NCBI RefSeq assembly: GCF_900109555.1
Contig: NZ_FNZV01000005.1
Coordinates: 124,001 to 188,000, forward strand
DNA length: 64,000 nucleotides
DNA from: Pacificibacter marinus
Lineage (GTDB): Bacteria; Pseudomonadota; Alphaproteobacteria; Rhodobacterales; Rhodobacteraceae
Reading direction: 5' to 3'
Below, piece after piece: positions 19,504 to 27,705 of this stretch (the stretch's first letter is position 1; the number at the start of each line of letters is the position of its first letter). Both the position numbers and the translations under genes were made by a program. The notes under the pieces are model-generated. The model was not told where the DNA came from, ran no database searches, and was given only the letters and a program-made list of their open reading frames with translations.

Positions 19504-22500
19504 TTAGAACCTTAGATTGAAATGTGCCTTGATGCCGCCTTCGCGCGTGGTTGCACTGTGCTGGCCCACATATGTCAGCCCAAAGGTCGCAGTCGGAGAC
19601 AGGCTGAAATCAATGCCTGCTTCGATCATGGCGGTGTTTTGCGACATAGGTGCGCCGGACACGGTGAACGCGTCGCCGCCTGTGACAAAGCTTTGCGTTG
19701 ATTGTAGATCAACATCGCCAAAACTGTGACGCCCGCCGATATCAGCCCGCGCCGTGGCATTCATCCCGCCCAAATTAAACGTGGAAGCCAACCGCACACC
19801 AAGTGTGGCAAAGGTGGTATTCAACGTTTCGCTGCCAACATCCAACGCCGCAGCGCCGCCGCTTTCCGTGAAGCCATCGGATTTCAATTGAACATGGGCC
19901 ACATTGGCATAGGGTTCGACGGCTGCAGTCCCTGCATCGATTTGATATCCCAACTCACCAAACGCTTGCAGTGTTTGCGCGTCATAATCCGCGCTCAACG
20001 TTTCATCGAGATAGCTCGTGTAGCGTGAGGTAGAGACACTTGAGGCGCTGTAACTTGCGCCAGAGCGCAGCGTCAGGGCCCCGATTTGTGTCCCCGCATA
20101 CAGACCAAAGGTGTAGCTGTCTGTTTCAGCGTTGGTGAGTGCTGTGTCGAAGTTGGATTTCCCAATCCCACCCATGACGCCTAAACGCCATGTATCGAGT
20201 TGCGTGTCGGCACCGATCACAAGCCCGCTGGTTGATGTTTCAAGTTGCTCGGCGTTCGTGTTTGCTGACACCGTGCCCCAGCTGCCATATGCTTGCGTCC
20301 AGACATTCGAAGGGCGCGCTGACAAATCGCCAGACCCTTTGCTGGACACAGTTGTCGGTACTGAGCTGTCCAAAATAAAGCGCAGCCGATCATTGGTCAG
20401 CGAGCGGGTGAGGTGGCTGGCATTGACCAACGCCCCTTTGGTTGACGCGTGCAATGCGCCTGACAGTTGGTCAAACGCAAGACGCGCTTCGTCGTAATCA
20501 GATGCGTTGGCCACCGCCCACCAAAGCGGATGACTTTCGTCGAGAGATTCCAAAGCTTGAGCTGTTGCGCGTTGGTTTTCTGTGTTTGCCGCAGGGGTAA
20601 ACACACCCTCTTCGGGGGCTTCGGTTGGCTCTTCAGTGGGGGCTTCGGTTGGCGCTTCTGTGGGGGCCTCGGTTGGTTCTTCTGTGGGCTCCTCTGTCGG
20701 TTCTTCGTCGGGGACTTCACCCAAAAGTGCGACAGTCACATAAGCGTTTTGTGCATCGGTTGAGGTCGAATACCGCAAAAATGCGGTTTCTTCTTGGCTC
20801 AAAGCGAATTCACCTGCGAGCGCGCCTTGTGCGGTCAAAACGGTATAAACATACCCGTCCCCTGCATAGCTGATACCGTAATTTGCTTGGGTGCCAAGCG
20901 AAGAGACTTGCAACAAAGCGCCGTCATTGATGGTCACATCGCCGCCCACCAAAGTTAGATCCACTGTGCGGTTGCCTTTGATATTCACCGTATAGGTTGA
21001 ACCGCTTTCAAACACCAAATCACCTGCGACAGTCAGCGTGCCAACCGCATCTGCAAGGCCTGGCGCAAGTGTTGCGCCATCAGCAACCGTGACGCCCATG
21101 GCGGAATTTGTGTCGGTCGCAGCGGTGCCAACGGTGCCCGTGCCGCCCAATGTGCCACCGTCCACTTGGAAGGTGCCCCCCAGCGCATCGGTGACATATA
21201 GCGTGCCGCCTGTGATTGTAGTGTCGCCAAAGAACCCAGAACTGTCGCCTGAGATCGTGGTATCGCCTGATATCTGGCTGATCGTTGCACTGCCGGTGTT
21301 GGTCGTCATAGCCGCGTTAAAAGTGGCATCGTCGCTGGTGTGATTGAAAACGATATTCGTTGTGCCAGTGTGCAGGCGCACATCAGAACCTAAATCGATT
21401 GATCCTGCTGCCGCGGCATCTTCACCGGCTGCAGCGCCTAGGTTTATTGTCGCGATTGCGTTTTCATTTGTGGCGATCCTTGAAATGCCGCCTGATGTGA
21501 AAACAGCGCCATCTGACACGGTGAGTGTGCCTGTGCCAGCTTGTGCCAAACGCATCCCGTCGCCAACCGTCATGGTTGTACCTTGACCCGTAACTGTCAC
21601 GCTGCCTTCTGACCCTGACGTTCCTGGTATTATAATCGGTGAACCATCATCGGGGATGACGACGTCGGGATACACGGCACTTACATATGCAACAATGAAT
21701 GCGCTAAATGGAGGGCTGATAATCATGTCTTGGGTGCCCGCGCTAGCGCTAATGGTGAGACCATTTTTGGTGGTCACAGACGCCCCATCTGACACAAGTA
21801 AAGTGGCGTTTTGGGAGGTGGCGACAGACAGCACGTTTGCACTTAGCGAACTGCCTGCGCCGGTGATTGTTGCTGTGCCGTCCGAATTGGCTGTGCCACT
21901 AAGCACGATATTGTGGTCGGATCCACCTGCGGTGCCGCCGTCAGACACCAGCAGCGTTCCTCCTTGTATCCCGACCTTACCGCCGACAGAGGAACCAGCC
22001 CCTGAAATGGTGATATCGGCAGTGCCAATGTCGGTGATGCTGCCCACAACACCGCCGTCGGTGACGGTCAACGTGGCAGTCCCGCCGAGCCCCAAAGAGC
22101 TAATGGTTTTCAGGTAAGACCCCGCGCCTGAGACGACGACCGTTCCAGTTGAGCCTGCTTGTCTCGCAACTGCGACAGGGGCGTCGACGTTGCCCCCGTC
22201 CGTAACGATCAATGTTCCGTCGCCTTCATACCCCAAAAATGTGGTGCCGTATCCTGTGCCCCTGTATTTTGACCCTGCGCCACTGACGGTCAGTGTGCCG
22301 CTGGAGCCTGCGTTTTTCCCGATATAGGAATCGGCATAGAGTTCTAGATTGCCGCCATTGGTGATGGTCAGGCCTGCGTCAGGGGCGTCCACGCCCAGTT
22401 CCAGCCAGCCTGATGTTGCATTGCGCCCGTCAATCACCACGGTTTCGCCAGTGTCGATGGTCGCAGCATCCGCCGATGTCACGGTTTGCACTGTGCCGGT

Positions 22501-22743
22501 GGCCCAGTTTTCCCCTGTGAACCAGTCAGATGTGCTCGCCGCCCCTGTCCATGTGTCGGCAGCAACAGGTGCGCCAGATACGACGGCCATGAACAGCGCC
22601 AAAGCCACAGGAATTTCAAGACCACATCGTGGCGCACTGAAGACTTCCGTCAGCAAGCGGCGCTTGACTGTATTTTTGGGGCGGCAGGGCGTGTGGAGAT
22701 TTGCGCGGGGTGTGGCCCCATGCGCATTTGAGATGGTGTTCAT
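19504..22743 (-). CDS. Autotransporter (type Va secreted surface protein) with Pro/Thr/Glu linker
   Basis: The product is 1079 residues. An extended signal region (1-62) has a basic KRR segment, then PVALALFMAVVSGAPVAA. The passenger (63 to about 670) is made of short repeats with strands such as GTLTVSGAGS, TLTVTDGG and ATITGAGSS, typical of a right-handed beta helix. Residues about 677-711 are a PTEEPTEAP-type linker. The C-terminal autotransporter beta-barrel begins near NVWTQAYGSWG (810) and ends HFNLRF with the required terminal Phe. ATG 22743 has AAAGGAC upstream. It follows the TonB-dependent receptor by 77 bases, so a surface role in haem or iron capture, or adhesion under the same control, is inferred. 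No protease motif was seen in the passenger. Confidence 0.9.
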   Translation of the reverse strand: MNTISNAHGATPRANLHTPCRPKNTVKRRLLTEVFSAPRCGLEIPVALALFMAVVSGAPVAADTWTGAASTSDWFTGENWATGTVQTVTSADAATIDTGETVVIDGRNATSGWLELGVDAPDAGLTITNGGNLELYADSYIGKNAGSSGTLTVSGAGSKYRGTGYGTTFLGYEGDGTLIVTDGGNVDAPVAVARQAGSTGTVVVSGAGSYLKTISSLGLGGTATLTVTDGGVVGSITDIGTADITISGAGSSVGGKVGIQGGTLLVSDGGTAGGSDHNIVLSGTANSDGTATITGAGSSLSANVLSVATSQNATLLVSDGASVTTKNGLTISASAGTQDMIISPPFSAFIVAYVSAVYPDVVIPDDGSPIIIPGTSGSEGSVTVTGQGTTMTVGDGMRLAQAGTGTLTVSDGAVFTSGGISRIATNENAIATINLGAAAGEDAAAAGSIDLGSDVRLHTGTTNIVFNHTSDDATFNAAMTTNTGSATISQISGDTTISGDSSGFFGDTTITGGTLYVTDALGGTFQVDGGTLGGTGTVGTAATDTNSAMGVTVADGATLAPGLADAVGTLTVAGDLVFESGSTYTVNIKGNRTVDLTLVGGDVTINDGALLQVSSLGTQANYGISYAGDGYVYTVLTAQGALAGEFALSQEETAFLRYSTSTDAQNAYVTVALLGEVPDEEPTEEPTEEPTEAPTEAPTEAPTEEPTEAPEEGVFTPAANTENQRATAQALESLDESHPLWWAVANASDYDEARLAFDQLSGALHASTKGALVNASHLTRSLTNDRLRFILDSSVPTTVSSKGSGDLSARPSNVWTQAYGSWGTVSANTNAEQLETSTSGLVIGADTQLDTWRLGVMGGIGKSNFDTALTNAETDSYTFGLYAGTQIGALTLRSGASYSASSVSTSRYTSYLDETLSADYDAQTLQAFGELGYQIDAGTAAVEPYANVAHVQLKSDGFTESGGAAALDVGSETLNTTFATLGVRLASTFNLGGMNATARADIGGRHSFGDVDLQSTQSFVTGGDAFTVSGAPMSQNTAMIEAGIDFSLSPTATFGLTYVGQHSATTREGGIKAHFNLRF
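20612..20713 (-). repeat. About eight 12-bp repeats coding the PTEE/PTEA linker
   Basis: The minus strand reads tandem, slightly diverged 12-bp units that code Pro-Thr-Glu-Glu and Pro-Thr-Glu-Ala between passenger and barrel of the autotransporter. Units of a multiple of three change linker length without frameshift, so copy number may vary between strains. Confidence 0.85.
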
Positions 22744-22785
22744 CGTTTCGTCCTTTAAATATCTATGCAAAAGATCCGGTCGCTG

Positions 22786-22808
22786 GACGCATGGCGGGGC
22801 CATGCGTC
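22786..22808. other. Perfect hairpin between the receptor and autotransporter genes
   Basis: The arms gacgcatggc and gccatgcgtc pair perfectly across a three-base loop. It lies 12 bases after the receptor stop and 43 bases before the autotransporter start. With no T run it is a likely processing or attenuation hairpin that sets unequal expression of the two cistrons. Confidence 0.6.
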
Positions 22809-22820
22809 ACAAAGCGAGGA

Positions 22821-25466
22821 TCAAAATTCTGCGGTCAGTGCGGCGTAAACAGTGCGGCCCGGTCCAGGCATCGCGACAATGCTGATCGGATCGACGTAGA
22901 ATTGATCGAACAGATTTTCGACGCGGAAACTTGCGGTGAAGTTTTCGTTGATTTTGTATTCAGCGAATGCATCGACCAGTGTGTAAGGTTCCCAATTCAC
23001 CTGGGTGATAAACTGCGACATCCCTTGCCCCGTCGCATCGCCATGACCAATGGCGCGTGATCCAAGGTAGGATGCACGTCCGCCGACGATCAGCGCATCA
23101 TCCATGAGCTTTTGTGTCAGGGTCAGATCAAACGAATACTCTGGCGGGATTTGGTTGGTCGCATAATCTGCGTAGAGAGATTTGTCTTCGCAGGTTGCGC
23201 TTGTGCGGCAAAACGCGACTTTGGTGTAATAATTGGCTGCCATTTCCGCACTGAAGCCGCCAAGCAGATAACGGTACGACAATTCCAGCCCCTGAAAATG
23301 TGCGCGATCGATGTTGAACACCTGCATGGTCGAAGTTTCACCATCTTCGGCGTCATGCCATTCGCGAGAGAGGTAATCGTCGATTTTCCAGTCAAAGAAC
23401 CCGAACTTGAGCATGCTGGAATCGCTGGAATGGAACAGACCATCACGGGAAATATTCGCACCAATTTCCCAGTTCTTTGCCAGTTCCGGCTTGATTGACT
23501 GGTTGACCGAGACAAAGCTTGCGCTTGTTTCGACAAGGCTAGGCATCCGCTTGGCCTCGGAATAATTCGCGTAGAACTGCGTGCCATGCCAAGGCTCAAG
23601 TGTCACTCCGATGCTTGGGCTGTACCCGGAATCGGACATTGACGCATTATAGGCTGTGTCGTCTCTGCCTTCCAACACAGGGCTGTAGGACAGGTTTCGG
23701 TCATTCGTTTCAAACTGGGCATACCGCAGTCCCCCATTGATGGTCAGCCAATCCGACGGACGATAGGATAGCGCGACATAGGCGCTGGTCTCTTCCCTCT
23801 TTGCATCGCGAAAGGCCACATTTTCTATTTCAGTGGTGTAGGGGCGCTCGTGGACGTCTTCACTTTTGAACGCCAGACCGTAGGTCAGATCAAAAGATGC
23901 CGCGCCGATGTCAAAGGCTGATGAGTTGTCGATGTTCAAGCCCCACATCATGGTCTGTGAGCCAACGCGATAGTCAGATGGAAGGCCAAGATCCTCAGGA
24001 TCAATCACTCCCCAGCGGGGCGGGTTCAGCGTCTCAAGATCGCTGCTCCAAATACCCACCTTGAGATCGATGAGGTCGTTGCCAATCGGATTCCAGCGAT
24101 ATTTCAGTGTATCAGTGCTTAGTTTCGTACCGGTGGTTTCACTCGATTGAACAGCCTGACTGGTGTTGCTCGTGAGGGTCCGTGCAAGGAAATCCCCTGC
24201 TTCACTTTCAAAAGACGTGTGGCTCAGTTCAACAGCGTGGCCGTCGCCGAACCGCAAAGTGCCCTTGGCGATGAAAGACTTTGTTTCGAGTTCAGAGTTG
24301 AGAACTTCTTCGCCAGCCCGATAATTGGAAACCCCAGCGTTTTCGACGAAATCGTAATAAAGCCCCAGATCGGTGCCGTAGCCACCAATCCATTGCGGAG
24401 AAGCTGATGGCCCATTTGTTCCCGCATGGTAATTGCCGCGCTTGCGGTAGGCGTAACCAGTCAGGAAATCTACGTTTTCCGTCTTGACTGCGGCGACGAT
24501 GCTGCCTGATCCTTGCGCCGGGTCCCACTCATTGGTTCCGCCCATACCGGTTTCGGATTCCGTCGCGGTCCCAACTCCACGCAAAATATTCCTAAACCGA
24601 TAACCTGACACATCGCCAGCGTTTGGCGAGCTGCTGTTGTTGGCAAGGCTGCCTTTCAGTCTAAGTCCAAAGGTTTCACCGTCTTCGACGATGTCATCAG
24701 CGCCCAGGGTGCGCATCGCAACGGTGCCCGCAATACCGCCTGATTTGATATCAGATCCCTTGGAAATATCCACACCACCCAAAAGATCAGGGTCAATGAA
24801 TGTCCGGTTCGAAATACCCTGATAGCCCTGATAAACCTGCATCGAGTTTTCGGTGCCGTCGATTGTGGTCGCCACGCGACCCATGCCCTGCATCCCGCGG
24901 ATATTGACGTCAATCGCGCCAGCCCCGTTGCGGGCCTCGCCTGACATAACTCCAGGGGTGCCACGGAACATATCTGCGGGGCTTGAACCGCGGAACCGTT
25001 CGATATCGGTTTGAGAAATATAGGCAACGGCACCGGGAGTGTCATAGATAGCATCCTCGCCGCCCGTGTCAGAAATCGCGATGGGGTCTAAAAGAATGCC
25101 GTCCCAATCGCCGCTTTCAAGGACTACTGCATTGATGCGCACGGTGCTTGCGTTGGGGAAGCTATAGCTGATGCCTGTGCCTGCCAGCAGCCGATTGAAC
25201 GCCGTGTTCGCCGAATAAACGCCAGACAGCGCCATGCTTTGCTTGCCAGCCACAACATCTGAAGCCACCACAAGGCGCAGCCCTAGTGCGTCGGCCAACC
25301 GTGTCAGTGCCGACCCCAAGCTTTGTGCAGGAATATCTAGGGCGATTTGATCTGCTTGTTGTGCCAAAGCTGCATGCTGTGCGCCATCTTGGGCAACAGC
25401 GAACGATGCGACAGTGCAGAGCAACAGAGCGCGCAGCGCCTGCGTTTGTTTTGAATTCTTGGTCAT
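22821..25466 (-). CDS. TonB-dependent receptor with STN signalling domain, haem-receptor-like
   Basis: The 881-residue outer-membrane protein has four parts. Residues 1 to about 35 are a signal peptide (LRALLLCTVASFAVA). Residues 41-112 form an STN domain (IALDIPAQSLGSALTRLADALGLRLVV). A plug runs from about 142 to 250 (GAIDVNIRGMQGMGRVATTIDG, KGSDIKSGGIAGTVAMRT), and the rest is a beta-barrel ending VYAALTAEF. The plug and barrel resemble the haem/haemoglobin receptor class (HasR-like). The FRAP/NPNL-like region reads KRMPSLV ... SIKPELAKNWEIG without the usual His between, so the ligand may not be haem itself. The STN domain and the upstream FecI/FecR pair indicate that it signals its own expression. 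The ATG at 25466 starts the signal peptide. Confidence 0.92.
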   Translation of the reverse strand: MTKNSKQTQALRALLLCTVASFAVAQDGAQHAALAQQADQIALDIPAQSLGSALTRLADALGLRLVVASDVVAGKQSMALSGVYSANTAFNRLLAGTGISYSFPNASTVRINAVVLESGDWDGILLDPIAISDTGGEDAIYDTPGAVAYISQTDIERFRGSSPADMFRGTPGVMSGEARNGAGAIDVNIRGMQGMGRVATTIDGTENSMQVYQGYQGISNRTFIDPDLLGGVDISKGSDIKSGGIAGTVAMRTLGADDIVEDGETFGLRLKGSLANNSSSPNAGDVSGYRFRNILRGVGTATESETGMGGTNEWDPAQGSGSIVAAVKTENVDFLTGYAYRKRGNYHAGTNGPSASPQWIGGYGTDLGLYYDFVENAGVSNYRAGEEVLNSELETKSFIAKGTLRFGDGHAVELSHTSFESEAGDFLARTLTSNTSQAVQSSETTGTKLSTDTLKYRWNPIGNDLIDLKVGIWSSDLETLNPPRWGVIDPEDLGLPSDYRVGSQTMMWGLNIDNSSAFDIGAASFDLTYGLAFKSEDVHERPYTTEIENVAFRDAKREETSAYVALSYRPSDWLTINGGLRYAQFETNDRNLSYSPVLEGRDDTAYNASMSDSGYSPSIGVTLEPWHGTQFYANYSEAKRMPSLVETSASFVSVNQSIKPELAKNWEIGANISRDGLFHSSDSSMLKFGFFDWKIDDYLSREWHDAEDGETSTMQVFNIDRAHFQGLELSYRYLLGGFSAEMAANYYTKVAFCRTSATCEDKSLYADYATNQIPPEYSFDLTLTQKLMDDALIVGGRASYLGSRAIGHGDATGQGMSQFITQVNWEPYTLVDAFAEYKINENFTASFRVENLFDQFYVDPISIVAMPGPGRTVYAALTAEF

Positions 25467-25524
25467 GTGTCCCAGCCTGGTTAAAATTTTCTGTGTGGCT
25501 GGCTGGGTCGCAATCGATCTGGCT

Positions 25525-25544
25525 CGTCCTGTATTATAAGGACG
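25525..25544 (-). promoter_or_regulatory. Inverted repeat around a TATAAT box upstream of the receptor
   Basis: The arms cgtcct and aggacg enclose eight bases that read TATAAT on the minus strand, about 60 bases before the receptor start. A good -35 box at 16-17 bases is missing (tttggg at best). It lies in the 154-base gap between fecR and the receptor, as expected for a regulated receptor promoter. Regulator identity is unknown. Confidence 0.45.
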
Positions 25545-25620
25545 AAGTGAAACGCCCAAACTTGCAGTCGATTTCGAAAAAAAAGTCTGCTTTTTTATAC
25601 TGTATTGTTTTTGTTATGTT

Positions 25621-26583
25621 TTAGGCTTTGCGGATCACGGCAAGCATTGGCATTCGAGTGACGCGTAGACCCAAAGAGACTGCGATGTCGTCAAGAATAG
25701 CTTCGGGATCAGCGAGATCAAACACGCCGCTCAGTCGCATTTGGGAAAGCTGCTGTCCCATCACCACAACGCGTCCACCACGATACCGTTCTAATTCCAC
25801 CGTTAGATCAGCCAAGCTGCGATCATTGAAGATTAGTTTTCCTCTGCGCCATGCACTGCGCGCTTGTGCATCTATGCTGGCAATGCGGTGCTCAGATTGT
25901 CCTATCTTGATCTGCAAAAGCTGGTTGGCTGTCAGTGTGGTTTTGGCGTTTGCCCCAATAACATTGACCGCGCCGCGCAGCACGGCGACGTTCAAAGTGT
26001 CGTCATGGCGTTCCACATCTAAAACGGCATGTGCGCTTTGAATTTCATGGGGCCCGACCTTTATGGCAAACGGCGAGGGGCCTTGCGGATTTATATCAAA
26101 CAGGGCTTGTCCGCGGTATAGCGTCGCCCCGCGAGTGGCACCTTTTGCGTGGCCGGACAAAGCCGTTTGTGCGTTCATCGCCACGTGCGTGCCATCTGTC
26201 AGCGTCAAGTCGCGGCGCTCGGCGGCGGTTGTTTGATAATCCGCCAACAAATGTGGCCCTAAGATTTGAAATTGATTTAGTCCGCCAGCCGCGATCAACG
26301 CCGCACCGCCGCCCAGCACAGCCCGCCGTGTCATCCGTTTGTTTCGGTTGCTCTTGCCCCAAGCACTGCCGGCCGGACCAAGCCCTTGCCACAAGCTTTC
26401 GGCATCTTGGGCAGCTATGTCATGCGCAGGACTTTGCGCGCGCCACTGCGCCCATGCGCGGTGATCTTCGGGCAGGGCAGCCCCGGAATTCAGCCGTATA
26501 ATCCAATCCAGCGCCTGATCGCTCAGCGTATCTGATGTATTGGCGTTCATATTCAGTGTCTCTTGATCAATGTGGTGTGACAT
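25621..26583 (-). CDS. FecR-family anti-sigma regulator
   Basis: The 320-residue protein would span the inner membrane once and relay the receptor state to the ECF sigma factor. The N-terminal cytosolic domain (LSDQALDWIIRLNSGAALPEDHRAWAQWRAQSPAHDIAAQDAESLW) is the FecR N-terminal helical unit. The segment RRAVLGGGAALIAAGGLNQF is the membrane anchor. Next comes the periplasmic FecR domain (LTLTDGTHVAMNAQTAL, YRGQALFDI, VAVLRGAVNV). The C-terminal part (GKLIFNDRSLADLTVELERYRGGRVVV to SGVFDLADPEAILDDIAVSLGL) is the STN-like domain that meets the receptor. I used ATG 26583, which has a strong GGGGGA upstream; ATG 26550 is the alternative. Confidence 0.9.
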   Translation of the reverse strand: MSHHIDQETLNMNANTSDTLSDQALDWIIRLNSGAALPEDHRAWAQWRAQSPAHDIAAQDAESLWQGLGPAGSAWGKSNRNKRMTRRAVLGGGAALIAAGGLNQFQILGPHLLADYQTTAAERRDLTLTDGTHVAMNAQTALSGHAKGATRGATLYRGQALFDINPQGPSPFAIKVGPHEIQSAHAVLDVERHDDTLNVAVLRGAVNVIGANAKTTLTANQLLQIKIGQSEHRIASIDAQARSAWRRGKLIFNDRSLADLTVELERYRGGRVVVMGQQLSQMRLSGVFDLADPEAILDDIAVSLGLRVTRMPMLAVIRKA

Positions 26584-26652
26584 AAAAAAATCCCCCCATA
26601 TAAGAGAGACGAAAACCGCAGCCCGTTCTTGCACCCATTGGGCTGTATTTTT

Positions 26653-27174
26653 CTAAGAATTTTCACGCATGTAATCCCGACAATGCCGCAACGCCTGAGC
26701 CATATATTTTGCAACCATGCTTTCAGAAATACCCAAAGCAGCCGCAATTTCTCGGTGACTCAGGCCCGCGCTGCGGTTCATCAAAAGCACCTTACGGGCT
26801 TTGTCAGACAGGCCTAACAAAGCTCGCACCAGTTGCTTTAAATCCTCGCGGGCCAGCAAAACTGCTTCGGTTGAGGGGGCGTTGTCGATGAGTTCCTCAA
26901 GATTGACATCTTTATAGGTCATACGGTCGCTGTGCCGTTTTTCCTTGCGGATCAGATCAATCGCTATGTTGCCGGCGATGCTCAACAGATAGGCCTGAGG
27001 ATTGGCGATCGTGGTGTTTGCTGGTTTCATGCCGTCCAAGCGCAGCCATGTTTCTTGCATGGCTTCATCAGCAAGATCATGTGACCCAAGTCGACGCACC
27101 AAACGCGCGCGCATGTTATGCCAATGGTCCAAATAGGACGTCAATAAGATGTCTTTTCGACTGTCACAGAACAC
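26653..27174 (-). CDS. ECF sigma factor, FecI type
   Basis: The 173-residue sigma-70 family protein has region 2 (HWHNMRARLVRRLGSHDLADEAMQETWLRLDG and PQAYLLSIAGNIAIDLIRKEKRH) and region 4 (LLGLSDKARKVLLMNRSAGLSHREIAAALGISESMVAKYMAQALRHCRDYM). Adjacency to fecR and an STN-receptor gene places it in the iron/haem surface-signalling group. The likely start is a GTG at 27174, with AAAAGG about 12 bases upstream. It is first in the seven-gene minus-strand locus; its own promoter lies in the gap beyond 27174. Confidence 0.92.
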   Translation of the reverse strand: MFCDSRKDILLTSYLDHWHNMRARLVRRLGSHDLADEAMQETWLRLDGMKPANTTIANPQAYLLSIAGNIAIDLIRKEKRHSDRMTYKDVNLEELIDNAPSTEAVLLAREDLKQLVRALLGLSDKARKVLLMNRSAGLSHREIAAALGISESMVAKYMAQALRHCRDYMRENS

Positions 27175-27670
27175 TTTTCAGAGCCTTTTCGTGCAATCCA
27201 TTTTGATTGGATGCCGCGGTGTGAGATGAGTTTTGAGCAAAACAGAGCCACATGCGGCTGTCTTCACCAGTCGCAATGTCCACAATTTCATCTGCGCCAA
27301 GGGAATTCAACCCTTAATCCGACAAAAATACTATGAATTGGGACGCAGGTGATAGCGGCCTCTTTTATGGTGCGCGCGAGGGCATATTTATCCGATTTTT
27401 TAAACTGATATGTTAGTTTGGTCTTCCTTTCTGTCAATGATGCTCTAAGGTGCGATCAAGATCTAAGACCTTTTTGGAAAGACTAAGGTTAAAGATGCGG
27501 GGAGGACGCGGGCAAACAGGCCATTATTACGGTGCGTGATGGCATATTGCTATTGCACAGCACGCGTAACATTGGCTCAATGCAGCGATAAATGAACGTA
27601 TCATTCTAGAGGTGGAATGTTAGCGCAATAATGTTGCGCTTGTGTTGTGTTCTGCTAGGACTGACGCGAC
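27175..27670. other. Intergenic region between the sigma factor and pntA, no gene seen
   Basis: About 500 bases hold no convincing coding frame. Near the sigma start is the inverted repeat ATCCA-TTTTGAT-TGGAT (27196-27212), a possible operator for iron-responsive control of the locus, though it does not match a regulator consensus I can name. The middle part is AT-rich (about 27320-27430). Divergent promoters for the sigma gene and pntA must both lie here. Confidence 0.5.
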
Positions 27671-27684
27671 GTCAAAATTTTGAC
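27671..27684. promoter_or_regulatory. Perfect 14-bp palindrome just upstream of pntA
   Basis: The sequence gtcaaaattttgac equals its own reverse complement. It ends 21 bases before the pntA GTG start and just before the AAAGAGGAAA ribosome site, so a bound protein would block the promoter or early transcript. The regulator is unknown. Confidence 0.45.
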
Positions 27685-27705
27685 TGGGGAAAAGAGGAAA
27701 AATTC

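Noticed and set aside
20612-20713. Tandem repeats considered as CRISPR or a minisatellite
   Set aside because: There are no unique spacers, and the units are in frame and code a Pro/Thr/Glu linker.
20397-20720. Alternative minus-strand frame rich in Lys/Pro/Gln through the linker repeats
   Set aside because: The 12-bp repeats leave all frames open. This frame is out of register with the autotransporter and has no start signal.
20131-22885. Several plus-strand frames across the autotransporter gene
   Set aside because: They are shadows of the repetitive passenger. The minus-strand frame has signal peptide, linker and barrel.
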